Part shown: in pieces, positions 18,185 through 26,028 of the stretch
Numbering within the stretch: the first letter of the stretch is position 1
Layout: each line of letters opens with the position of its first letter
NCBI RefSeq assembly: GCF_003269035.1
Contig: NZ_QLTK01000030.1
Coordinates: forward strand, 1-64,000
Length of the DNA stretch: 64,000 bases
Direction of reading: 5' to 3'
DNA from: Paraburkholderia bryophila
GTDB taxonomy: Bacteria; Pseudomonadota; Gammaproteobacteria; Burkholderiales; Burkholderiaceae
The notes under the pieces: model-generated
Databases searched by the model: none
The model's input: the letters and a program-made list of their open reading frames with translations, nothing else
What the model was told of the DNA's origin: nothing
Made by a program: the position numbers and the translations under genes

Positions 18185-18478
18185 TTATTGCGCGGCCGGC
18201 GATACGGTACTCGGGGTGGCCAGCGTATTGTGACTGCCGGGAAGGTTGGTCAGCGACGTGGCACTATTGCTCGAGTTATTAGGCATACCCGAGTTTGGCG
18301 AGCCGGCGTTCGTGCCGCTTTCCGAGTTGCCTGCACCGGGCGTGCCGTAGCCGCTCGTAGCGGCAGCCGGCGACGTGACGCTTGGCGTCGCGAGCGTATT
18401 GTTGCTCTGTGCATAGGCGCCGGCCGACAGCGTGATGGCGGCGACGGCCGCGATGAATATGCTAGTTGCCTTGATCAT
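18185..18478 (-). CDS. Small secreted Asn/Ser/Gly-rich protein with a repeated motif
   Basis: The 97-residue product has a Sec signal peptide (MIKATSIFIAAVAAITLSAGAYAQ, cleavage after AYA) and a low-complexity mature part. The motif NTLATPS-vts-PAA appears twice, at the start (residues ~27-39) and the end (~84-97) of the mature chain, framing a Gly/Asn/Ser stretch. AAGGAGCGGGAC precedes the ATG at 18478. No enzyme domain is present. Function is unknown; small exported proteins of this composition are common in Burkholderia. Confidence 0.6.
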   Translation of the reverse strand: MIKATSIFIAAVAAITLSAGAYAQSNNTLATPSVTSPAAATSGYGTPGAGNSESGTNAGSPNSGMPNNSSNSATSLTNLPGSHNTLATPSTVSPAAQ

Positions 18479-18747
18479 GTCCCGCTCCTTTTTTGATTTG
18501 GACTCGAATTGCGGCTCAACGACCCATTCACCCTTTTGCACGGCGGTCGTTGTCTGCCTGATTCGTGGCGATCGAACCTGTGCCTGTATGCCCGCGCATT
18601 CGTATACTCGAAGCAAAGCAAAGATCGCCGCACAGCTAGTCTAGGAAAACGGTCACGGATAATTAAGCACTATATTTGCAAGGATGAATTGCTATTTCTG
18701 GAATTGAGCCGGGCAGGTTTTGATCACCATCGAGAAAGGAAACCGCG

Positions 18748-18975
18748 TTAAGCCAAAGCATTCTTTTGAGCGGCCAGATTAAGTTTGCCCGCTCCCATGC
18801 GAACCTCGACCTCCGCGAAAATCGCCTCGGCGAATTCGACCACGGGCGGTTTCTCCGCGTCGTACATCATGACGAATTCAATATCCGGCAGTGCCGGTAA
18901 GCCTTCGCTCACGCCGAGTTCGCGAAGTTCGTCACCGATCACGCTGCGCGGCACCGGCGCGATGGCGCGCGAATT
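18748..18975 (-). pseudogene. C-terminal remnant of a LysR-type regulator
   Basis: The open frame encodes APVPRSVIGDELRELGVSE, GLPALPDIEFVMMYD and PVVEFAEAIFAEVEVRM in sequence. This matches the last strands and final helix of a LysR substrate-binding domain. It has no DNA-binding domain, and an in-frame TAG at 18976-18978 closes the frame on its 5' side. It is therefore a truncated relic. The family assignment rests on pattern recognition of this C-terminal segment only. Confidence 0.55.
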
Positions 18976-19016
18976 CTAGGCGCGCTCGCTGCGTCACGAA
19001 TTGATGCCGGCGAGGC

Positions 19017-19361
19017 CTAATCGTGGCACGTGCAGATTTCGAATTCGTGGCCGTCGGGGCTCGCCAGAACGACGCTGGTCATGGCGTCGTTTAACTGCAT
19101 GACGACGGTTGCGCCGAGAGACTTCGCGCGTTCCAGAAAACCCGGCAGAGACGATGATTCGAATTCGAACACGGGCACGGATGCGCTACCGACCAGTTCA
19201 TCGCCAAAATCGTTCAGCAATAAGCCGAGCCGAATGCCGCCGATCGAAAACTCGGCCCATTTCTCCGACTTGCGATTCGGTGCGAGTTCCAAAAGCTTTT
19301 CCCAGAACGTGATCGACCGCTCCATGTCCATTACCTTGAAATAAATGGTTCTGATGCGCAT
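19017..19361 (-). CDS. VOC family protein (glyoxalase/bleomycin-resistance fold)
   Basis: The 114-residue product is a single VOC module: IRTIYFKVMDMERSITFWEKLLEL at the start, WAEFSIGGIRLGLLLND in the middle, and VVLASPDGHEFEICTCHD at the end. The final glutamate-containing strand is the usual metal-binding position. The start at 19361 is the first ATG that keeps the whole beta-alpha-beta unit; longer in-frame extensions are low-quality sequence. The substrate cannot be inferred. It diverges from the ureidoglycolate lyase-like gene. Confidence 0.75.
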   Translation of the reverse strand: MRIRTIYFKVMDMERSITFWEKLLELAPNRKSEKWAEFSIGGIRLGLLLNDFGDELVGSASVPVFEFESSSLPGFLERAKSLGATVVMQLNDAMTSVVLASPDGHEFEICTCHD

Positions 19362-19490
19362 TGAATGTTCCTGGATGGCTGTTTGGAAGAGCCCAAAGAT
19401 CCCACAACTTAACCAGGAAAGATACGGCGAGGGCATGGCAGGTGGCCCGGCGTTCACGAAGAACCTATGCGCGACGTGTAGACTATTTCG

Positions 19491-20153
19491 ATGACCCAGC
19501 AAATCGACTACCTCAACCCCGCGCTGCCGGCCGCCCTGCGCCGCGTGACCATGCCCGTGGTCGACGCGACCCCGCAAACACTCCACGGATTCGGCAGGCT
19601 CGTTGCAGACCCGAACGAGTGTCCTGTCGAAATCGTACAGTGGCCCGCCGTGGGATCGAGGCCGATCGATCCCGGCACCGGCGACGAAGCCGGCACCACC
19701 ACGGGCACATTCATCAGCGAATGGCACGGGGACATTCTCTACGGCCGAAACGAGGCCGTGGGCGGTCACTACGTCCTCGCGTATGCAACCGAGCCCGACA
19801 CCGCGCGCGAAGAATCCACCGCTGCGCCTGAACGCATGCTGCTCTGGCACGCGAACTATCACCCGGACGGCGGACAGCTCTTCTTTCCGCTGGACCAGCG
19901 TCCGTTTTATGTGCCGCTTGCCTTGCCAGGTGACGACATTGCGCCGGAAAACTTCGTGTGCTTTCGTTTCGATGGAACCCAGGGTCTCTACATCCATCCG
20001 AACATCTGGCATGAAGGGGTGTTCACCCTCGAGGGCACCCAGCGCTTCTTCGACAGGCAGGGCGCCGTTCACGCGCGCGTGTCTGTCGACTTTGCCCGCG
20101 AGTTTGGCTGTCTTCTCGAAGCGCCGATTCACGGTAGTGCGCTGCCCGGTTGA
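19491..20153 (+). CDS. Ureidoglycolate lyase (AllA)-like protein
   Basis: The 220-residue protein matches the ureidoglycolate lyase/hydrolase family by its N-terminal LHGFGRLV, the central MLLWHANYHPDGGQLFFPLDQRPFYVPLALPG region (cited in parts), and the motif GLYIHPNIWHEGVF. Family members release urea or ammonia from ureidoglycolate at the end of allantoin breakdown. No other purine-degradation gene is nearby, so the physiological substrate is uncertain. It stands alone on the plus strand. Confidence 0.68.
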   Translation: MTQQIDYLNPALPAALRRVTMPVVDATPQTLHGFGRLVADPNECPVEIVQWPAVGSRPIDPGTGDEAGTTTGTFISEWHGDILYGRNEAVGGHYVLAYATEPDTAREESTAAPERMLLWHANYHPDGGQLFFPLDQRPFYVPLALPGDDIAPENFVCFRFDGTQGLYIHPNIWHEGVFTLEGTQRFFDRQGAVHARVSVDFAREFGCLLEAPIHGSALPG

Positions 20154-20229
20154 GGCGGAAAGTTATCTCTTGAAGCAGCACCGTCGGTAAGCGCGGCCTC
20201 TCGCCTCATGGTGCCGTGGCGGGTGGCCG

Positions 20230-20841
20230 CTATCGGCTGCAAAGACCGCTAACCAGCAGACCCAGGCCAAACTCAAAGGCCACCTCCGGATCGATGGGAT
20301 CGATCGCCGGGCCGGCGTCTGCCGCCTGTGCGGTCTCGCCTTTGGCGGCCGCTTTGCGTTGAGGTTCGGGTGACGCAGTCCTGACGTCATGCGCCTGCTC
20401 CTCCAGCACGCAGCCCACCGTGAACTGACCCGCGGCCAGCAACGCCATCTGCGCATCCGGTTCGCTGAAGCCCGCGCGCACGAGATACGCCACTTTCGGC
20501 AGGATCCGCTCAAGTTCGGCCTGGTTCGGCGTCGTGCCGGCGTGCAGCAGTGCGCCGTCGCGGTGGGCGAGGAGCGCACGGCGAAAGCTGCGGGCGTTGT
20601 CGGCAAACCAGACCGGCCAATCGGCGATGTCAGCGGGCACGCCGATCGTGTGATGCCGCGCCAGCACCAAGGAAGCCATCTCGCCGAGTAGCGCCGACTT
20701 GTCACGGAAGTGCCAGTAAAGCGTGGCCGACTCCACGCCGAGTTTCTCGGCCAGACGTCTCGTCGACAACCCATCCAGCCCGACTACATCGAGCAATTCA
20801 AGCGCTGCGCCGGCCACTTCGTCACGTCGAATTTTTGCCAT
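20230..20841 (-). CDS. TetR family repressor closely resembling the tetracycline repressor
   Basis: The 203-residue protein has the TetR helix-turn-helix (LSTRRLAEKLGVESATLYWHFRDKSALL, residues ~25-52) and a TetR_C_1 ligand domain. It aligns without gaps to Tn10-type TetR through about residue 106. Of the tetracycline contacts, H64, N82, F86, H100 and T103 are kept, but R104 is T and Q116 is K. Recognition-helix residues T40, Y42, W43 and H44 are kept, while Q38 and P39 are S and A. It diverges from a FAD monooxygenase across tetO-like palindromes, so it probably represses that gene and itself. The inducer is unknown. Confidence 0.85.
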   Translation of the reverse strand: MAKIRRDEVAGAALELLDVVGLDGLSTRRLAEKLGVESATLYWHFRDKSALLGEMASLVLARHHTIGVPADIADWPVWFADNARSFRRALLAHRDGALLHAGTTPNQAELERILPKVAYLVRAGFSEPDAQMALLAAGQFTVGCVLEEQAHDVRTASPEPQRKAAAKGETAQAADAGPAIDPIDPEVAFEFGLGLLVSGLCSR

Positions 20842-20906
20842 GCTTGATTCTCTATCAGCGATAGATATACTTATCGATGATAGATTTTAACATCGAGGAG
20901 TCGCGC
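20842..20906. promoter_or_regulatory. Divergent promoter with two tetO-like operators
   Basis: Operator 1, TCTATCAGCGATAGA at 20851-20865, differs from the classical tetO2 core (CTATCAGTGATAG) at one base. Operator 2, around 20870-20883, has half-sites TTATC and GATAG around GAT. A rightward promoter fits between them: TTGATT at 20844-20849, a 16-base spacer, and TATACT at 20866-20871. Operator 1 covers the spacer and operator 2 lies just downstream of the -10. Binding would block RNA polymerase. Operator identity is by comparison with known tetO; binding is inferred. Confidence 0.75.
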
Positions 20907-22445
20907 ATGACCGTTCGCCCTACCCGCACATCGGTGCTGATCGTCGGCGGCGGACTGGTTGGCCTGTCGGCTGGCCTGTTCCTGCAACGCCTGGGCGTTC
21001 CCTTCATCCTCGTCGAGAAAAACCGGAACGTTTCGCTGCTGCCGCGCGCGCGCGGCATTCATCTGAGAACCATGGAGCTGTTTCGCCAGATTGGTGTCGA
21101 GGAGGCGGTCGAGGCGGCGGCGGCCGCAGCCTGGCAACAGGGCAGCTTCGGCGGCGCTCGGCGCGGGCGCACGCTGGTGGATGCGGAGCCGATCGTCGAC
21201 GTCTCCACCATGCGCGTGAAAATGGCGGCGGCCGGCGCGTCGCCGTCGAGTTTCGGCGCCTGCCCGCAGACGCTGATCGAGCCGGTGCTGCGGCAGCAGC
21301 TTGAGGCGCGAGGTGGGGACGTGCGCTTCGGCCATGAACTCGTGTCGTTCGTCGAGTCGGGCGACGCGGTGGTCGCGGCCGTACGCGGCCCGGATGGGCG
21401 GGAAACGATCATTGAAGCCACCTGGCTGATCGGCGCCGACGGAGGACGTAGCTTCGTGCGCAGGCAACTGGGCGTCGGCAGGGTCGAGACGCCCGCCCCG
21501 CAGCACCTGCTCAACATCTTCTTCCATGCCGATCTGGCCGAGGCCGTGGCAGGCCGCACGTTCAGCCAGTGCGAGATCGCGAACGAGCGCGTGCGCGGCC
21601 TGTTTCTGGCAATGAACAACACGGACAAATGGTCGTTCCACCTGGAGTACGAGCCATCGCAAGGGCTGCCAGCCGACAGCGAACTGCCCGACCTGGTGCG
21701 CGCCGCGATTGGTCTGGACGATGTCGACATCGACATTCCCAGTCGAGGCGCGTGGAGTACGGGCGTGTCGATTGCAGAGCGTTATCGGGTGGGCCGCGCT
21801 TTTCTGTGCGGCGACGCGGCGCACCTGATGCCGCCGTGGGGTGGTTTCAACGCGACCACCGGCATTGCCGACGCGCACAATCTCGCATGGAAACTCGCCG
21901 CGGCATTGCGCGGCGAGGCGACAACGGCGCTGCTAGACAGCTATGAAACCGAGCGGCGGCCAGTCGCCGTGCGTAACGGCAGCCAGGCCCTGTTGCGCAC
22001 GGACTTCGATGCGCGCTTCGGTATCGAAACGCAGACCAACCGCGAGGTGTTCCCTGCGCTGCTCGATGCGGGTGCGTTGTTGTTGCGGCATCGCTATCGG
22101 GTCGCGGACGGCGCGTCTGCAGAAGAGTCGCCGGAGTGGGTAGCGCATCTGCAGGCACAGACCGGGACGCGCTTTCCTCACGCCTGGATTCGGCGCGACA
22201 ACCAACGGATGTCGACGCTGGATCTCTTCGGCGACAGTTATGTACTGCTGGCCGGCCCGAACGCTTCGGTGCAGCCGTCGAGCCGTGCAAGTCTTAACCC
22301 CGCTACGCCCGCGGTTTATGTCGCCGGCAAGGATTTTGAGTTCGTCGATTCCGAAGACGACTGGCGCACGTTGACAGATCTATCCGACGACGGCGTCGTG
22401 ACGGTACGGCCAGACGGATTTGTTCTGTGCCGATCGACGGGTTGA
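20907..22445 (+). CDS. FAD-dependent aromatic-ring/polyketide-type monooxygenase
   Basis: The 512-residue flavoprotein belongs to the PHBH-like (FAD_binding_3) group. It has an N-terminal GxGxxG motif VLIVGGGLVGLSAGLFL, the DG motif WLIGADGGRSFVRRQLG, and the second FAD motif FLCGDAAHLMPPWGGFNATTG. A C-terminal thioredoxin-like extension (~residues 400-512) resembles that of polyketide hydroxylases and rifampicin monooxygenases, making it longer than TetX (388 residues). ATG at 20907 follows GAGGAG. It is divergent from the TetR-like gene and probably controlled by it, suggesting an inducible, xenobiotic-modifying role. Confidence 0.82.
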   Translation: MTVRPTRTSVLIVGGGLVGLSAGLFLQRLGVPFILVEKNRNVSLLPRARGIHLRTMELFRQIGVEEAVEAAAAAAWQQGSFGGARRGRTLVDAEPIVDVSTMRVKMAAAGASPSSFGACPQTLIEPVLRQQLEARGGDVRFGHELVSFVESGDAVVAAVRGPDGRETIIEATWLIGADGGRSFVRRQLGVGRVETPAPQHLLNIFFHADLAEAVAGRTFSQCEIANERVRGLFLAMNNTDKWSFHLEYEPSQGLPADSELPDLVRAAIGLDDVDIDIPSRGAWSTGVSIAERYRVGRAFLCGDAAHLMPPWGGFNATTGIADAHNLAWKLAAALRGEATTALLDSYETERRPVAVRNGSQALLRTDFDARFGIETQTNREVFPALLDAGALLLRHRYRVADGASAEESPEWVAHLQAQTGTRFPHAWIRRDNQRMSTLDLFGDSYVLLAGPNASVQPSSRASLNPATPAVYVAGKDFEFVDSEDDWRTLTDLSDDGVVTVRPDGFVLCRSTG

Positions 22446-22473
22446 GTTTGAGTTTGTTTCGAACGAACCGGGG

Positions 22474-23940
22474 TCAATCGGCGCACGTCAATCCAGTCCT
22501 CGAAATTTCAAAACGAAACGGCAACGGGTCAGACGGAATTGGAAAAACGGGAGGCATGTCGTCTGAGTCCGACGAGGAATATCCCGATGTTCGAATATAC
22601 GAAGTGGGAGTGCCCGCGTGACCGCCCAGCGGATACGGGTAGCACGACCATAGCTGGTACATGCGTCTGTTCTGAAGCATGAAATGCGCGAGTTGCCTTT
22701 CCTGAATGCCGTACAACAACGCATTGAGGTCTCGGCCAGCTCCACCCACGTTGCCCAACCCACCCTCAGATCTAGCGACCTTGCCATTGACCAGGCGGAT
22801 CTCCCAAAAGCCGTCCAAACCGGCCTGTGCCGTCGGAACGGGGCCGACGGATATCCAGATCATGTTTGCAATGGCGCGCAGTTGCGCCAGATCATCCATT
22901 GCAAGTGTGATGTTCGAACGATGAGTGATCGCGGACTGCACCTTTCCATTGATCAATTTCAACTCGAAATTGATAACGGAGAAAGTTCCAGTGTCGAAAT
23001 CAACGAGTCTTGTCGTCGTTCCACCAAGTCCACCGACCGAGACGGTGAAGCCATGGCGCAACTGTTTGAATGGATACCCTTCCGGCATAGGAGCCGACGA
23101 GCAATTTCCTGCGCACGTTCGCTCCGATGCGCGAGATCCGATTTCAGCTGTTGCCGCAAGACGCACCATTCGAGGCGGACGCGCCGCGAGGGCGTGCAGG
23201 TAGCCGTCCAACGCATCGCTCTCAATTGAGAATTCTTTCTTGATACGGTCCTGCGCAAGGATCTGACTGCCTTGATCCCGGATATTTAGCGTAGCGGAGA
23301 CCTGCGAGGCAGCGTTGTCCGCCGCGGCATTGATCTGGTACCGACGCTGAGCAAACTCACCGTACGTTAGTTTCTGCTGCGAGAGAGCGACGGTAAGTTG
23401 GCGCAACTTTGCTTCGGCTACGCTTGCGAACGCTGCTCTTTGCAGGAAAATCGATTGCGCCATTGGTGTTAGATCCGGCGACGCCGGACTGATCTCATGC
23501 TCCTGCTCTATGCACGCATCGCGGAGTTCTTCCCATTTCATGATCAACGGTACGTCGGCATCCGTGGGAAAAGCATCAAGGGACGCATACGTGTATGGCG
23601 CGGGCGACAACGGATCGTGAAATATCTCAATCTTGTTGCGAATTGGATTCAAATCGGGTGTGGACATGGCGGCTGCACACTCTTTGCGCCATACATCGAT
23701 CCGAGCGTTAATCGCCTTGTATCCATCGGAATTTGCTGCGTTCTGGAGCGTGGTCGCAGGAGCGAACTGATCCCGCGAGGGATTGCTGAGTCCATTGCTC
23801 GTTACCATCGAACCCGTCGCGCATGCCGGTGTTCCGAGACCAGTTCCGCAACCGGAAGAATGATTGGTCGATACGGGACGATAGGAATTGCAGCCACTCA
23901 TCAACACCAGGACGGCAAGTGCCGCAATATGTTTTCTCAT
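22474..23940 (-). CDS. Putative lipoprotein, function unknown
   Basis: The 488-residue product begins with a lipoprotein signal (MRKHIAALAVLVLMSGC, lipobox LMSGC). A helical, Gln/Ala-rich region follows (residues ~80-240, including MAQSIFLQRAAFASVAEAKLRQL). The C-terminal half is predicted mainly beta (GYPFKQLRHGFTVSVGGLGG; GLDGFWEIRLVNGKVARSEGG). No known domain is recognised. The local sequence is less G+C rich than the flanks, and the gene has no functional neighbours, which suggests acquisition. Confidence 0.6.
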   Translation of the reverse strand: MRKHIAALAVLVLMSGCNSYRPVSTNHSSGCGTGLGTPACATGSMVTSNGLSNPSRDQFAPATTLQNAANSDGYKAINARIDVWRKECAAAMSTPDLNPIRNKIEIFHDPLSPAPYTYASLDAFPTDADVPLIMKWEELRDACIEQEHEISPASPDLTPMAQSIFLQRAAFASVAEAKLRQLTVALSQQKLTYGEFAQRRYQINAAADNAASQVSATLNIRDQGSQILAQDRIKKEFSIESDALDGYLHALAARPPRMVRLAATAEIGSRASERTCAGNCSSAPMPEGYPFKQLRHGFTVSVGGLGGTTTRLVDFDTGTFSVINFELKLINGKVQSAITHRSNITLAMDDLAQLRAIANMIWISVGPVPTAQAGLDGFWEIRLVNGKVARSEGGLGNVGGAGRDLNALLYGIQERQLAHFMLQNRRMYQLWSCYPYPLGGHAGTPTSYIRTSGYSSSDSDDMPPVFPIPSDPLPFRFEISRTGLTCAD

Positions 23941-24248
23941 CGTGTAGTGTTTCAGGAGAGGGGCCTTAAATAGTGGGGGCGAGTTTTCACGCGGTGACCC
24001 GAGTACCAGAAGATTCTATTGGTTAGGTGTTCGAGCGTCGACGATCCGAACGCCGTTGTCGAATGACCGGTCATGGCCTCTGCATGCTGCAGTCTGCCCA
24101 GTTCGGCTCATCCCTTTACTTTTTTTATGAGCGGACATTGGACCAAACCAGAAGTCGATCTCTATGGATCGAAGCAACGGACCGTACCGGCCGGCGACCA
24201 TGATAGCCGGCGTCTGATGGCAAGCGCCGGGTCGGGATCGATCAGCCG
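23941..24248. other. Intergenic, no gene supported
   Basis: About 300 bases between two leftward genes. A short minus-strand frame at 24016-24201 exists but has no ribosome-binding site and no recognisable domain, so I do not call it. Confidence 0.3.
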
Positions 24249-24845
24249 TTACGCGCTGCCGGGGCGATCACGACTGACCAGACTCAGATATTCGCTCAAT
24301 CCGGCTTCGCCAATCGGCTTGATCATGACACGCAAGGTATGGGTGGCATTTTTCATCGCGACCCCATGCCGACGGCGCGCCTCAAGGTAGCCATTCCGTT
24401 CCCAAAAACGTTCCGCGCGCGCGTTGCCGACAATCACACCCAGACGCAACCACTTTGCTCCGGATCCCTTAAGCCAATTTTCAAGGCCGTCATACAGGTG
24501 ACGCGCTACACCTTGGCCGTGTTTGTCGGTCGACAGGATGAACAGTCCAATATGCCAGACACCGTCGACGAAGAGGTCTGACACAGTTGTAGCAAAGGCG
24601 GTCAACTCTTTGTTGCCATCGACAAACGCGATTGCGCGCTTGCTAGTGAACGCCCACTCTTCAGGCAGTTCACTTTCAAACTCCTCTTCGGCTTGCGTCT
24701 TTGTTGGAAGACAACCTTCTGCCGACAAGAAGTACGCGGGGTTGTCCTCCAGGAATTTCTGAATGACCGGGAGGTCATCGTAAACAAGTTCGATTGCGCA
24801 GTAACGACCTACCTCGAAAAGTATACGATTCGATTCAAAAGGCAT
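24249..24845 (-). CDS. GNAT family N-acetyltransferase
   Basis: The 198-residue protein has the GNAT core: a beta4 strand GVWHIGLFIL, the acetyl-CoA pyrophosphate-binding motif A variant KHGQGVARHLYDGLENWL (residues ~125-142), and the motif B region LRLGVIVGNARAERFWERNGY. The start at 24845 (MPFESNRILFEVG) is the first that gives a normal GNAT N-terminus; the longer in-frame version adds 68 low-quality residues. The acceptor substrate is unknown. There is no operon partner. Confidence 0.78.
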   Translation of the reverse strand: MPFESNRILFEVGRYCAIELVYDDLPVIQKFLEDNPAYFLSAEGCLPTKTQAEEEFESELPEEWAFTSKRAIAFVDGNKELTAFATTVSDLFVDGVWHIGLFILSTDKHGQGVARHLYDGLENWLKGSGAKWLRLGVIVGNARAERFWERNGYLEARRRHGVAMKNATHTLRVMIKPIGEAGLSEYLSLVSRDRPGSA

Positions 24846-25029
24846 TGGTTGGTTTCCGATTAGTCCGTGGCGTAGCGGCGGTTCATCAGGAAACGCCACG
24901 CAAGGATTGTCGCCAGTTCCGACGATTCTACGGCTAACCAGTTCTGGCCGGCTCGTGACAAATGCGTTTGGCAGAAATCGACGCAAAGCGCTCGGACCAC
25001 TATCGTTCAAACGATGGCGGCCAGCGGAT

Positions 25030-25287
25030 TCAGTTGTCTTCGGTGACATGGCGGACGTTATCGGCCATGCGTCTGTCGGGATTCATGTCGAGCAGAATGC
25101 CGCCCGTGTCTCGCATCAGGCCCCACGACCGGTTTGCAATCACAACGGCACCGATTACACCCGCAAGCAGGTCCATCCAGAGCCAGCCGAATGCACGCGC
25201 CAGCAACAGACCGCTGGTCGCCATCACGCGACCTTGTGGGATGGCCAGATTTATTTTTTGTTGCAGCGGCACGTCGTGTCCAACCAC
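25030..25287 (-). pseudogene. Fragment of a cation diffusion facilitator (DmeF-like) gene
   Basis: Within this frame the stretch LLLARAFGWLWMDLLAGV followed by IGAVVIANRSWGLMRDTGG and ILLDMNPDRRMADNVRHV reads as transmembrane segments 5-6 and the following loop of a CDF metal exporter. The residues before LLLAR are unrelated, and a TGA stops the frame after HVTEDN, where intact relatives continue into the cytoplasmic domain. The piece is therefore cut on both sides. The flanking sequence shows no other part of the gene. Confidence 0.6.
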
Positions 25288-25309
25288 AACCTGCCGCGAG
25301 TCCTACACG

Positions 25310-25918
25310 TCAATGACCGACCCGATAAACGCGGCCGCTATGCACGCCCTCCACACTGCGTCGATAGGCCATTGCCACACGCGCCGCCGACACACTCTCG
25401 TAGCCGGGGAAGAACGGACCAAACCGGTCCATGGATTCGGTCAGTACCGTCGGACTCACGGCATTGATCCGGATACCCCTTGGAAGATCGCACGCGGCGG
25501 CACGCACGAATCCCTCTATCCCAGCATTCGATGCCGCGGCATGGGCACCTTGCGCAATCGGATCATCGACTGCAATGCCGGAGGTCAGCGTGATCGAGCC
25601 GCCGTCGTTCAGGTAGTGCTGCCCGACCAGCGCGACGCGCACCTGACCTAGCAGTTTGTCCTGCAAGCCTTTGTCGAAGGCGGATGCTGTCATCTTGTCG
25701 ATGGGCGCCAGAATCACATTGCCTGCCGCCACGATGATGGCGTCGGTCTGTCCGATCTGCTCGAACAGGGTAGCGACGCTTTCATCGCTGGTGATGTCGA
25801 CCTGCCGATCGCCTCGGGTACGGCCGACGCGAATGATTTCGTGGTTGCCACCACGCGAAAGTTCATCGGCCACGGAACGACCCACGTCCCCACTGGCACC
25901 GATCACGACGATCTTCAT
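25310..25918 (-). CDS. Short-chain dehydrogenase/reductase with an atypical active site
   Basis: The 202-residue protein has an SDR Rossmann start (MKIVVIGASGDVGRSVADEL), the NAG-like AAGN motif (VAAGNVILAPIDK) and LTSGIAV, where the catalytic serine usually lies. At the place of the YxxxK pair it reads AHAAASNAGIEGFV, so both tyrosine and lysine appear to be missing. It ends IRINAVSPTVLTESM as in normal SDRs. It diverges from a LysR gene that probably controls it. The reaction is unknown. Confidence 0.75.
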   Translation of the reverse strand: MKIVVIGASGDVGRSVADELSRGGNHEIIRVGRTRGDRQVDITSDESVATLFEQIGQTDAIIVAAGNVILAPIDKMTASAFDKGLQDKLLGQVRVALVGQHYLNDGGSITLTSGIAVDDPIAQGAHAAASNAGIEGFVRAAACDLPRGIRINAVSPTVLTESMDRFGPFFPGYESVSAARVAMAYRRSVEGVHSGRVYRVGH

Positions 25919-26009
25919 AAAAGCGGTCCTTTTTCGAAATCAGATTTAGAACGCCCCCATTCTTCATCAAACCAAACACGTAATAAATATGCTCTAATTT
26001 CCGATACTA

Positions 26010-26024
26010 CTAACTACGAGTTAG
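26010..26024. promoter_or_regulatory. Palindrome just before the LysR start
   Basis: CTAAC-TACGA-GTTAG forms perfect 5-base arms ending 4 bases before the LysR ATG at 26029, in the 110-base divergent spacer with the SDR gene. A site here would allow autoregulation by the LysR protein. The assignment is inferred. Confidence 0.4.
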
Positions 26025-26028
26025 CAAT

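Noticed and set aside
24016-24201. A short minus-strand coding region of 61 residues
   Set aside because: It has no ribosome-binding site, no recognisable domain, and lies in a gap with no other support.
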